The notes under the pieces are model-generated. The model worked only from the letters and a program-made list of their open reading frames with translations. It did not search any database and was not told the origin of the DNA. From positions 1-9,766 of the forward strand of contig SKTN01000280.1 of assembly GCA_007117945.1 (NCBI GenBank): 9,766 nt of DNA, in the 5' to 3' direction. The stretch is from Nitriliruptoraceae bacterium (GTDB lineage Bacteria; Actinomycetota; Nitriliruptoria; Nitriliruptorales; Nitriliruptoraceae). Shown piece after piece: positions 1 through 6,267 of this stretch (the stretch's first letter is position 1; every line of letters begins with the position of its first letter). The translations under genes were made by a program, and so were the position numbers.

Positions 1-210
1 GCGGGGACGACGGTGGCATCGTGGGCTCGCTCCCAGGGTCGCGGTTTCGCACTGGACAGCGCCCCGCGACACGTCCATGCTGAACGGCCACTCCGGCGCT
101 GCGGTGGGAGCGCAGGCTAGGGGAGCACCGCCACGGTGGCGGGTGCGAAGGGCCAGCGTGCCGCGCCCCGTCGGGGCAGGTGCGGCGGGGTCGACAGGGA
201 GGTCAGGCCG
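1..210. other. Left-edge stretch without a convincing gene
   Basis: I see no supported gene in this stretch. Two + strand frames are open from the window edge, stopping at 81-83 (TGA) and 118-120 (TAG), so one could be the last 26-39 codons of an upstream gene, but neither looks like a recognisable protein end. A GTG at 136 is in frame with the next gene and has a GGGGAG about ten bases upstream. I nevertheless prefer the later ATG at 211 for that gene. No clear promoter hexamers are visible. Confidence 0.3.
196..202 (+). promoter_or_regulatory. Ribosome binding site deciding the start at 211
   Basis: AGGGAGG lies eight bases before the ATG at 211. It is stronger and better placed than the GGGGAG ahead of the alternative GTG at 136. 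Confidence 0.6.
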
Positions 211-825
211 ATGGGAGCGACCGTAGACAGCCCGTCACCCCCGGCGGGGGCGTCGACGCCCGGCGGGGCGTCGGCAGAGGAGCTGGAGGCGCTGTCGGCG
301 TCAGCGCGCGGGTGGCACCGCATCCAGCTCGCCGTGCTGGGCTTCATCGGGTTCTGCGGCATCCTGTGGGAGGGTGCTGCCGGGACGCCGAGCGCGGTCC
401 AGTACGCCGGCCTGGTCCTGATCGTGGCCGCCTTCGTCCTGGCGGTGGTCTCCATCCTGGTCGTGGGCCAGGTGGCGCACCCGGTGGGCGACCCCGCCGC
501 GGACGCCGCGGAGCCCGCGGGCATCGTGACGCGGCGCACGCGGCGGTTGCGGCGCGGCATCTGGGGCACCTACCTCGCCGTCGCCCTGCTCGTCCTGGCG
601 ACGCTGTCCTCCTGGCTGCCCTCGGACGTTGCTGACGACAACGCCGGTGACGGCGCACCTCTGGCCGGTGGCGAGGACGTCGTCGTGGTGGACGTCGAGG
701 ACCAGTCGTGGTGCGGCGAGGTCATCGACGTGGCCGAGCAGGTGGTGCAGTTGCGCACGGCCGCGGACACCGTCGAGGTACGTCGCGACCAGATCGCGGT
801 GGTCCACCCGGTCGGGTCCTGCTGA
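211..825 (+). CDS. Three-helix membrane protein of unknown function
   Basis: I do not recognise a family. From the ATG at 211 the product is 204 residues. It has a Pro/Ala/Gly-rich N-terminus (1-36), hydrophobic segments at about 38-54, 62-88 and 117-136, an arginine-rich stretch between the second and third (108-115), and a soluble C-terminal part of about 65 residues. Two cysteines in that tail (168 and the last residue, 204) could pair if the tail is outside the cell, as a positive-inside arginine loop before helix 3 would suggest. The start at 211 is chosen for AGGGAGG at 196-202; a GTG at 136 in the same frame would add 25 residues of low complexity. The gene ends 10 bp from the stop of the convergent small gene and shows no link in function to the sugar cluster to its right. 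Confidence 0.72.
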   Translation: MGATVDSPSPPAGASTPGGASAEELEALSASARGWHRIQLAVLGFIGFCGILWEGAAGTPSAVQYAGLVLIVAAFVLAVVSILVVGQVAHPVGDPAADAAEPAGIVTRRTRRLRRGIWGTYLAVALLVLATLSSWLPSDVADDNAGDGAPLAGGEDVVVVDVEDQSWCGEVIDVAEQVVQLRTAADTVEVRRDQIAVVHPVGSC

Positions 826-840
826 GCCCCGGGGGTCAGC
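821..840. terminator. Palindrome over two convergent stop codons, likely bidirectional terminator
   Basis: The 20 bases GCTGAGCCCCGGGGGTCAGC form an inverted repeat with a single mismatched pair (826/835). This gives a stem of five plus two pairs around a four-base CCGG loop. The TGA of the + strand gene (823-825) and the TGA of the - strand gene (836-838) occupy mirror positions. There is no T-run on either side, but terminators without U-tracts are common in high-GC actinobacteria. The location between convergent genes supports a terminator on both strands; this role is inferred. Confidence 0.5.
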
Positions 841-1033
841 GCATCCGGAGGATCGGCCGGCGGTCCTCGCGCGAGCGACCCTCGCAGTCGCGACCGTCGG
901 GGCCGTAGCGGTCCCGGGTATCGCGATGGAGGCCGGCGCGGTCGAAGCCCGCCGGGTCGAAACCGTCCACGTCGTAGCGCCGCTGGGGCGCCGGGCGGGG
1001 CCGGGGGGTGGTCCGTTGACGCCGCAGCCGCAT
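836..1033 (-). CDS. Small protein (65 aa) with G-F-D five-residue repeat
   Basis: The ATG (complement of 1031-1033) is preceded on the minus strand by AGGAG seven bases away, a good ribosome binding site. An in-frame TTG two codons upstream is the alternative start. The 65-residue product begins with a basic, proline-rich part (RQRTTPRPRPAPQRR, residues 5-19). A repeat follows with roughly five-residue spacing: DGFDPAGFDRAGLH (23-36) and then degenerate DRYGPDGRD (41-49). It ends with an arginine-rich tail. Such xDxxGFDxxGxD runs are a recognisable low-complexity class in some bacterial proteins, but I know of no function for it. The repeat, the ribosome binding site and the tidy convergent stop argue that it is expressed. 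The high arginine content and GC bias leave a real chance that it is a chance frame. Confidence 0.55.
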   Translation of the reverse strand: MRLRRQRTTPRPRPAPQRRYDVDGFDPAGFDRAGLHRDTRDRYGPDGRDCEGRSREDRRPILRMR

Positions 1034-1181
1034 CGGCAACTCCTGCGCTCGGTGCGCGGAGCTTGCGCCACCGGCGTCCCCCCGTCAAGGACGTTCGGCC
1101 CCGCGCCAACGTGCCGCGGGAGGGCGACGGCGGTGGCGCATGCAGGCCGACACGCAGGATCGCGTCGCCACGTTAGACGAA

Positions 1182-1193
1182 TGACCTAGACCA
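1182..1193. promoter_or_regulatory. DasR-like operator copy 1 (upstream)
   Basis: TGACCTAGACCA matches 10 of 12 positions of the DasR/NagR-type core TGGTCTAGACCA, with its right half intact (CTAGACCA). It is centred 51 bp upstream of copy 2, close to five helical turns. That would place both on a similar face of the DNA and suits looping or cooperative binding. The consensus is known from Streptomyces DasR; binding here is inferred. Confidence 0.5.
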
Positions 1194-1222
1194 CTCATCG
1201 GATTCTCGGCAAAGACGGTCGC

Positions 1223-1251
1223 TTGCGCAGATAGGTCTAGACCTTTAGAGT
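1223..1251 (+). promoter_or_regulatory. Promoter of the repressor and sugar cluster
   Basis: TTGCGC (1223-1228) and TAGAGT (1246-1251) are separated by 17 bp and match a sigma-70-type -35/-10 pair well enough to be plausible (TTG and TAnnnT kept). A perfect palindromic operator fills the spacer, so a bound repressor would block polymerase directly. The predicted transcript start falls at about 1258, inside operator copy 3, and leaves a leader of about 35 bases before the GTG at 1292. Confidence 0.5.
1233..1244. promoter_or_regulatory. DasR-like operator copy 2, perfect palindrome
   Basis: AGGTCTAGACCT is a perfect 12-bp palindrome and matches 10 of 12 positions of TGGTCTAGACCA, the core of the DasR response element. 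It lies between the predicted -35 and -10. The adjacent gene encodes a GntR/HutC-family regulator of the type known to bind this sequence, so autoregulation is the natural reading. Confidence 0.72.
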
Positions 1252-1252
1252 G

Positions 1253-1264
1253 TGGTCTAGGCAG
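1253..1264. promoter_or_regulatory. DasR-like operator copy 3 at the transcript start
   Basis: TGGTCTAGGCAG has an intact left half (TGGTCTAG) and a degenerate right half, 9 of 12 matches to the core. Its TGGTCTAG is the exact inverse of CTAGACCA in copy 1. It is centred 20 bp from copy 2, about two helical turns, and overlaps the predicted start of transcription. Confidence 0.45.
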
Positions 1265-1277
1265 CATGCCGTTTGGG

Positions 1278-1285
1278 GGAGGAGG
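1278..1285 (+). promoter_or_regulatory. Ribosome binding site deciding the start at 1292
   Basis: GGAGGAGG ends six bases before the GTG at 1292. It rules out the GTG at 1250, which would lie within the promoter and has no ribosome binding site. Confidence 0.7.
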
Positions 1286-1291
1286 CGCGTC

Positions 1292-2026
1292 GTGCAGGAG
1301 ACGAAGTATCACTCGGTCCGTGACGAGATCCGCGATCTGGTGAACGGCCTGGAGGTCGGTGACGCGCTCCCCGCCGAGCGCGTGCTGGCCGTCGAGCTCG
1401 GGGTCTCGCGCATGACGCTGCGCCGCGCGATCGATGACCTCGTCCGTGAGGGCCTCGTGATCCGACGCCAGGGTGCAGGCACCTTCGTTGCCGAGCCCAA
1501 GGTCGCGCAGTCCCTGGCAGCCACGAGCTTCTCCCAGGACATGCGTGACCGGGGCCTGGTGCCCGGCAGCCGCACGTTGAGTATCGAGGTACTGCACGCC
1601 GGTCCGCAAATGTCGCGCCGCCTGGCGGTGTCGCCTGCGACCCGGATCGTGCGCATCGTGCGTTTGCGCCTCGCGGACGGAGCACCGATGGCCATCGAGA
1701 CCTTGCACGTCCCGGAACAGGTGTTGGGGCCACAACAGGCCACCGAGCTCGAGAACGGGTCCTTCTACGACCTGTTGGCGAGGAACGGGATACCCATCGA
1801 CCATGGGACGCAGACCATCGAGCCCACGGTCACCGATGAGCGCGAGTCCGAGTTCCTCGAGGTTCCTCTCCACTCGCCTGCGTTCCTGTTCGAGCGGTCC
1901 TCGTTCGACGCCGCGGACCGGGCCATCGAGTTCGTGCGGTCGGTCTACCGGGGGGATCGTTACAAGCTGACGGCGCAGCTCGGCCGCATCAGAGCGGCAG
2001 AGCCGCTCGGTCAGCCGACCCCATGA
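1292..2026 (+). CDS. GntR/HutC-family (DasR/NagR-like) transcriptional repressor
   Basis: This is a cytoplasmic, ligand-responsive DNA-binding protein that probably controls this amino-sugar cluster. From the GTG at 1292 it has 244 residues, the usual HutC-subfamily length. Residues 5-67 form the GntR winged helix-turn-helix, with the hallmark LPAERVLAVELGVSRMTLRR (26-45) followed by the wing RRQGAGTFV (58-66). Residues about 75-230 are the UTRA ligand domain, with the typical IVRLRLADGAPMAIE (122-136). DasR and NagR homologues sense GlcN-6-phosphate or GlcNAc-6-phosphate, and the latter is the product of MurQ encoded downstream, so induction by pathway product is likely (inference). Its own promoter carries DasR-like operators. 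Its TGA overlaps the ATG of the kinase gene (ATGA), so the two are co-transcribed and translationally coupled. Family assignment is firm; the effector is not shown by sequence. Confidence 0.93.
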   Translation: MQETKYHSVRDEIRDLVNGLEVGDALPAERVLAVELGVSRMTLRRAIDDLVREGLVIRRQGAGTFVAEPKVAQSLAATSFSQDMRDRGLVPGSRTLSIEVLHAGPQMSRRLAVSPATRIVRIVRLRLADGAPMAIETLHVPEQVLGPQQATELENGSFYDLLARNGIPIDHGTQTIEPTVTDERESEFLEVPLHSPAFLFERSSFDAADRAIEFVRSVYRGDRYKLTAQLGRIRAAEPLGQPTP

Positions 2027-3027
2027 GCCACACCTCCCAACGCCCCGGCGCGCCCGACGCGGTGCTCGCCGCCGACGTCGGTCGGACCACCTGCCGCGTC
2101 GCGTGCTACCGCGACGGAGCGGCGGGTCTTGTGCGTAGCTCCGCGTCCGGCAGCAGCCTGGTCGACCGCGACGGCGTCGCCTCGCTGGTCGCGGTGGTCC
2201 TCGAGGCCGCTGAGTGGGTTCTGGAGGATGGTGGTGGCCCGGACATCGTCGCCATAGGGGTCACCGGAGCCGCACAGGACCGTGATGCCGCGCAGCGGTT
2301 CGCCGCTGGGATCCAGGCGCGTTTCCCCGCTGCTCGGGTGGTCGTCACCACCGACGTCGTGACCGCGCACGCGGGAGCGCTCGCGGCTCGACCCGGTGTG
2401 GTCATGGTCGCCGGAACGGGCGCCGTCGCGCTGGCAGCTTCGGAGGAGGCTGTACCACGCATCGTCGACGGCGCCGGCTGGCTGCTGGGCGACGACGGCG
2501 GAGGCGTGTCCATCGGGCGCGCCGGATTGCGAGCTGCCCTCCGGTGGCAGGACGGCCGCGACGGTGGCTCAGCCGATCTGGCCGCGGCGGCGCAGGGACG
2601 ATTCGGTCCGCTGGCGAACCTGATCGAGCAGGTCCAGGGCGACCGCAGCCCCGCTCGGGTGCTCGCGAGCTTCGCCCCCGACGTGGTGGAGTTGGCCGGT
2701 GGCGATGAGCCCGTCGCTCGCCGCATCCTGCAGCGGGCGGTATCGGACCTGGCCGAGACCACCGTTGTGGCCTGCCAGGCCATGCCGCCGGCTGACGAGT
2801 TGGCGATCAGCTACTCGGGTGGGCTCTTCACCCGCACAGACCTGGTGACCGCACCCTGGCGGGATGCGGTCACCCGTGCAGTGCCCCGGGCGCGTGTCCA
2901 TGACCCCGCTGGTGATGCGCTCTACGGCGCGTACAGCGTAGTCGCGGCCGAATCGAGGCTGTATGGAGAATTGATGTACGACCTCCCCCCTGGCCGGGAG
3001 GGCCCAGGCCGCGCCGCGGTCGGGTGA
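2023..3027 (+). CDS. BadF/BadG/BcrA-type N-acetylhexosamine kinase (NAGK/MurK-like)
   Basis: This protein probably phosphorylates GlcNAc and/or MurNAc at O6 with ATP in the cytoplasm. The 334 residues show the ASKHA kinase layout. Phosphate-1 is AADVGRTTC (16-24), reading DVGRTT where the family consensus is nearer DGGGTKT. The probable catalytic base is D111 in VVVTTDVVTAHAGAL (106-120). Phosphate-2 is VVMVAGTGAVALA (126-138), followed by GWLLGDDGGGVSIGR (152-166). The adenosine-site glycines are SYSGGLF (263-269), and DALYGA (298-303) lies near the end. MurK of Clostridium acetobutylicum, which acts on both MurNAc and GlcNAc, belongs to this family, and the neighbouring MurQ makes such an activity useful. 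A tail of about 30 residues after LYGA is longer than I would expect. The start is fixed by the ATGA overlap with the repressor gene; there is no clear ribosome binding site, consistent with coupling. Glucosamine kinase is an alternative. Confidence 0.82.
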   Translation: MSHTSQRPGAPDAVLAADVGRTTCRVACYRDGAAGLVRSSASGSSLVDRDGVASLVAVVLEAAEWVLEDGGGPDIVAIGVTGAAQDRDAAQRFAAGIQARFPAARVVVTTDVVTAHAGALAARPGVVMVAGTGAVALAASEEAVPRIVDGAGWLLGDDGGGVSIGRAGLRAALRWQDGRDGGSADLAAAAQGRFGPLANLIEQVQGDRSPARVLASFAPDVVELAGGDEPVARRILQRAVSDLAETTVVACQAMPPADELAISYSGGLFTRTDLVTAPWRDAVTRAVPRARVHDPAGDALYGAYSVVAAESRLYGELMYDLPPGREGPGRAAVG

Positions 3028-3053
3028 CGCCTGCGATAACCGACGATCGAACC

Positions 3054-3060
3054 GAGGAGA
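3054..3060 (+). promoter_or_regulatory. Ribosome binding site deciding the start at 3066
   Basis: GAGGAGA ends five bases before the ATG at 3066. The in-frame GTG at 3024 overlaps the kinase stop but would place 14 polar residues ahead of the signal peptide, so it is rejected. Confidence 0.65.
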
Positions 3061-3065
3061 TCAGT

Positions 3066-4373
3066 ATGCGAGTGCAGCACAGGATGCTCGCCGTTGCCGC
3101 CGCCCTGGCGGTCACCGTCGCGGCCTGCGGCAACGGTGAGGAGGTCGAGGAGGTCGAGGATGTCAACGGTGTCGAGGACACCGACGCGGCACCGGACGAG
3201 GACGCCGAGGAGCGGTCCCTGTCGGTCTGGATCATGCAGCCCGGCAGTGACGAGGTGGAGAACATCATCACCGACTCGGTCGCCGCGTTCGAGGACGAGC
3301 ATGCGGGGGTCAGTGTGGACCTCCAGTTCGTGCCCTGGGATGCCGCCCACGACCAGTTCGTGACCGCCATCGGCGGAGGCCAGGTGCCTGACGTCGCCGA
3401 GATGGGCAACACCTGGACGCCGGAGTTCGCCGAGATGGGCGGATTGGCCGCCATCGAGGGTGAGATCGATGGCGACTACATCGACGCGATCGTCGATTCG
3501 GGTCTGGTCGAGGGTGAGGCCTACGGCTACCCGTGGTACGCGGGGGCGCGGGCGTTCATCTACCGCCAGGACGTGTTCGACGACCTGGGGCTCGAAGTCC
3601 CCGACACCTGGGAGGAGCTGCTCGAGGTAGGTGAGGTGATCGAAGCCGAGACCGACCTCGACCCGATCAACGTCGCCGGCAACTACGTGCACATGCTGGC
3701 CCCGATGGTGTGGCACGCCGGTGGTCAGCTCGCGGTCGAGAGCGACGGCCAGTGGACCGCGGCTGTGGACTCACCCGAGGGCCGCGCCGCCTTCGAGATG
3801 TACGCCGAGCTGTTCGAGCGTGGCTGGTCCCCCCAGGGCGCCATCACGTGGAGCTCTGTCGATGTCCGTGAGGCTTTCGCCAACGAGGACGCCGCGATGA
3901 TGATCGGTGGCGGGTGGGACCTCGCTGCGGCGATCGGCAACAACCCGGAGCTCGAGGACAAGGTCGCAACCGCGCTGCTGCCGGCAGGACCCGGCGGGAA
4001 CCAGGATGCCTTCGCCGGAGGAAGCCACTTCGTGCAGTTCGCCGAGTCCGACGAGCACGAGTTGGGCCGCGAGTTCATCGAGTTCATGCTCCAGGACGAG
4101 CAGGTGTCCACCTTCGCTGACGCTGTCGGCTTCCTCCCGGGGACCGTCTCCGGTGTCGAGGCCTCCTCGGCAGCCGGTGACCCGTTGTACGACACCTTCG
4201 CCACCCAGATCATCGATCACTCCGCGAGCTACCCCTCGACGGGGGCGTGGGGAGCGATCGAGGGCAACCAGGTCTTCGTCAACGCCATCCAGCAGGTCAT
4301 GCAAGGTGACCTGACCGTCGACGAGGCGGTCGCACAGGTGGATGAGCAGATGAACGAGGCCTTCGGTCAGTGA
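3066..4373 (+). CDS. Sugar ABC transporter solute-binding lipoprotein
   Basis: This is a membrane-anchored receptor that captures a sugar outside the cell for the two permeases encoded next. It has 435 residues. The lipoprotein signal peptide starts MRVQHRM, has a hydrophobic core (8-20) and a lipobox VAAC with the lipidated cysteine at 21. Residues 25-50 are a very acidic linker (EEVEEVED...DEDAEE), partly a tandem 9-bp repeat in the DNA. The rest is a family-1 extracellular sugar-binding fold: GGGQVPDVAEMGNTW (103-117), the aromatic YGYPWYAGARAFIYR (153-167), and TWEELLEVGE (181-190). The mature protein has only one lysine (in EDKVATA, encoded near 3960) and very many Asp/Glu, unlike the more balanced cytoplasmic enzymes nearby. 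It is related by class to NgcE- and DasA-type receptors for GlcNAc and chitobiose. MurNAc, anhydroMurNAc or a GlcNAc-MurNAc disaccharide is the ligand suggested by murQ and anmK; this is inference. Confidence 0.92.
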   Translation: MRVQHRMLAVAAALAVTVAACGNGEEVEEVEDVNGVEDTDAAPDEDAEERSLSVWIMQPGSDEVENIITDSVAAFEDEHAGVSVDLQFVPWDAAHDQFVTAIGGGQVPDVAEMGNTWTPEFAEMGGLAAIEGEIDGDYIDAIVDSGLVEGEAYGYPWYAGARAFIYRQDVFDDLGLEVPDTWEELLEVGEVIEAETDLDPINVAGNYVHMLAPMVWHAGGQLAVESDGQWTAAVDSPEGRAAFEMYAELFERGWSPQGAITWSSVDVREAFANEDAAMMIGGGWDLAAAIGNNPELEDKVATALLPAGPGGNQDAFAGGSHFVQFAESDEHELGREFIEFMLQDEQVSTFADAVGFLPGTVSGVEASSAAGDPLYDTFATQIIDHSASYPSTGAWGAIEGNQVFVNAIQQVMQGDLTVDEAVAQVDEQMNEAFGQ

Positions 4374-5368
4374 TGTCTGCCTCGACGACCACGTCCGGGT
4401 CACGTCGCGGGAGGAACTCCCGCGGCGGACCCGACGTGGGCACGCCTGTGCTGCCGGGTGGCCCACGTCGCTTCACCCGGCAGTGGTTCGACAACCGGGC
4501 CCTGCCATGGCTGCTGCTCGCACCCGCGTTGCTGCTGATCTTCGGGCTCGTCGGCTACCCGGTCGTGCGGACCTTCTACCTCTCGTTCCACGAGGCGGGC
4601 CTGGCATCGCTGGTCAGCGGCGACATGGACTTCATCGGCCTTGACCACTACCGGCACATCATCGGAGATCCGCACCTTCGACGCGTGTTCCTGGTCACGG
4701 TCGTGTTCGGGTTGTCCTGTGTGGTCGCCACGATGGTCCTCGGGGTCGCTGTGGCCCTGCTCCTGAACCGACCCTTCAAGGGCCGCTGGGTGCTGGGCGT
4801 CCTTGTCCTGCTGCCCTGGGCGATGCCCCGGGTGGCCGCGGCGACGGTGTGGCAGTGGCTGTTCCACGATCAGTACGGCCTGGTCAACTGGGTCCTGGTC
4901 CAGCTCGGGCTGGAAGGCTTCGACGGCTACGCCTGGTTCATCTCCCCGCTGCCGGCGTTCTTCGCGATCGGGGTGGTGGTGGTCTGGGGGGCCTTCCCCT
5001 TCGTGGCGATCTCCGTGCTAGCCGGCCTGCAGTCGGTGCCTGACGAGGTGCTGGAGGCGGCCCGGATCGATGGCGCGACCGCCGGACAGCGTCTGCGTCT
5101 GGTCATCCTGCCGATGCTGAAGCCCCTGCTGCTGGTGTTGGTCGTGATCTCCACGATCTGGGACTTCAAGGTCTTCGACCAGATCTACGTCATGACCCAG
5201 GGCGGACCGGCTCGTTCCACCGAGGTCCTGGCGATCGCAACCTGGCGCGAGGCGTTCACCCAGTTGAACTTCGGGCTGGGGTCGGCCCTGGCGATGGCGA
5301 TGTTCGTCATCCTGACGGCGATCACGATCGTGTACATCCGCATGATCCGGGAGGAGGAGGGGCTGTGA
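4373..5368 (+). CDS. ABC sugar permease, first subunit (MalF/UgpA type)
   Basis: This is an integral membrane subunit of the importer. From the ATG at 4373 it has 331 residues, the normal length for a six-helix sugar permease. A polar, Arg/Gly-rich N-terminus of about 45 residues precedes the first helix (PWLLLAPALLLIFGLVGYPV). Further hydrophobic segments lie near 105-131, 139-163, 191-219, 250-268 and 302-323. The cytoplasmic EAA loop that contacts the ATPase is VLEAARIDGATAGQRLRLVI (from about residue 226), with the usual A-x-x-D-G-A and a proline after it. The start overlaps the stop of the lipoprotein gene by one base (TGATG); a GTG one codon upstream is equally possible and changes only one residue. 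There is no strong ribosome binding site, so coupling is likely. The sugar cannot be read from this subunit. Confidence 0.93.
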   Translation: MSASTTTSGSRRGRNSRGGPDVGTPVLPGGPRRFTRQWFDNRALPWLLLAPALLLIFGLVGYPVVRTFYLSFHEAGLASLVSGDMDFIGLDHYRHIIGDPHLRRVFLVTVVFGLSCVVATMVLGVAVALLLNRPFKGRWVLGVLVLLPWAMPRVAAATVWQWLFHDQYGLVNWVLVQLGLEGFDGYAWFISPLPAFFAIGVVVVWGAFPFVAISVLAGLQSVPDEVLEAARIDGATAGQRLRLVILPMLKPLLLVLVVISTIWDFKVFDQIYVMTQGGPARSTEVLAIATWREAFTQLNFGLGSALAMAMFVILTAITIVYIRMIREEEGL

Positions 5369-6267
5369 CGAGCACATCCACACCCACCGGCCGCACAGAT
5401 CGGAGTGGCTGGGCCATGCCGGCACGGGGACTGCGGCGCCGGCCGCGGCAGATCGCCGCGAGCGTCGCGACCTACGCCGCGGCCGTCGTGGTCGGCGCCT
5501 TCGCGATCGTGCCGCTGTACTGGATGGTCGTCACCTCGCTGAAGCCCCAGGCCGAGGTGCGTACCGCCGAGCCGGTGTTCTGGCCCTCCGAGGTCACCTT
5601 CGCCCGCTACGCCGACGTGGTGGAGCGGGGCTTCTTCACCTACCTGACCAACTCGTTGATCGTCGCGGGCACCGTCACGGTGCTCGGGGTGGCCTTCGCC
5701 GCCTTCGCGGGATACGCGCTCGCACGCTTCGACCTGTCGGTCAAGCGTTACCTGCTCCTGCTGGTGCTCGCGACCCAGATGTTCCCTGTCGTCGTGCTGC
5801 TGATCCCCCTGTTCACCGTGATGCGCAACCTCGGCCTGCTGGACTCCTACATCGGGCTGATCGTGACCTACCTGTCCTTCTCCACGCCCCTGGCCGTCTG
5901 GATCCTGCGTGGGTTCTTCCAGGGCATCCCCGCGGAGCTCGAGGACGCGGCACTGGTCGACGGGTGTACGCGGTTCATGGCCCTCACCCGGATCGTGTTG
6001 CCCCTGGCCGGCCCCGGGCTGGCCGCCTGCGCGATCTTCGTCTTCATCGGCGCATGGAACGAGTTCCTGTTCGCGCTCACCTTCATCAGCCAGGACAGCA
6101 TGCGGACGCTGCCGGTGGCGTTGCAGGCCTTCACCGGGCGCAGCGGCATCGACTTCGGGGCGGTCATGGCCTTCAGCACCCTATTCACACTGCCCGCTGT
6201 CGTCTTCTTCCTCTTCGTCCACAAGCGGCTGAGCACCGGCATGGTCTCGGGCGCGGTCAAGGGCTGA
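5365..6267 (+). CDS. ABC sugar permease, second subunit (MalG/UgpE type)
   Basis: This is the partner membrane subunit, 300 residues, starting at a GTG that overlaps the previous stop by four bases (GTGA) behind a GGAGGAGG run at 5350-5359. It has a basic N-terminus, helix 1 at about 31-57 ending in the family signature YWMVVTSLKP (52-61), and further segments at about 95-120, 127-150, 160-183, 213-240 and 264-287. The EAA loop is ELEDAALVDGCTRFMALTRI (191-210) followed by VLP. The C-terminus MVSGAVKG is typical of MalG-like subunits. In the EAA loop the usual Gly-Ala after VD is Gly-Cys, a small change. No gene for the energising ATPase lies next to it. A 100-bp gap separates it from the next gene, the largest within the cluster. 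Confidence 0.94.
   Translation: MTSTSTPTGRTDRSGWAMPARGLRRRPRQIAASVATYAAAVVVGAFAIVPLYWMVVTSLKPQAEVRTAEPVFWPSEVTFARYADVVERGFFTYLTNSLIVAGTVTVLGVAFAAFAGYALARFDLSVKRYLLLLVLATQMFPVVVLLIPLFTVMRNLGLLDSYIGLIVTYLSFSTPLAVWILRGFFQGIPAELEDAALVDGCTRFMALTRIVLPLAGPGLAACAIFVFIGAWNEFLFALTFISQDSMRTLPVALQAFTGRSGIDFGAVMAFSTLFTLPAVVFFLFVHKRLSTGMVSGAVKG

Larger units (their letters stand above)
1034..1291. promoter_or_regulatory. Divergent intergenic control region with operators
   Basis: This 258-bp gap separates the minus-strand small gene from the plus-strand repressor gene. The right half (1182-1264) is markedly less GC-rich than its surroundings and carries three DasR-like operator copies and the cluster promoter, listed separately. 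The left half (1034-1180) shows no recognisable element beyond the ribosome binding site of the small gene. A TAACGT on the minus strand (1170-1175) could be a -10 for the small gene, without a convincing -35. Confidence 0.5.

Noticed and set aside
301..1071. Minus-strand frame of 256 codons across the membrane protein gene
   Set aside because: It is antisense to a gene with clear hydrophobic segments and overlaps, in another frame, the small gene that has its own ribosome binding site. Its product looks like translated noise.
629..1189. Plus-strand frame of 186 codons across the intergenic palindrome
   Set aside because: It overlaps the end of the membrane protein gene, the palindrome and the small gene. 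Its composition is Arg/Thr/Ser noise and there is no ribosome binding site.
1085..1873. Minus-strand frame of 262 codons opposite the repressor gene
   Set aside because: It is a shadow of a GntR gene with a canonical helix-turn-helix, and it runs through the operator region.
2106..2783. Minus-strand frame of 225 codons opposite the kinase gene
   Set aside because: It is a Ser/Ala/Pro-rich shadow with no motif; the plus-strand kinase motifs are clear.
3138..3159. Short tandem repeat of GAGGAGGTC
   Set aside because: It is explained as codons for the acidic lipoprotein linker; two copies are too few to call a separate repeat element.
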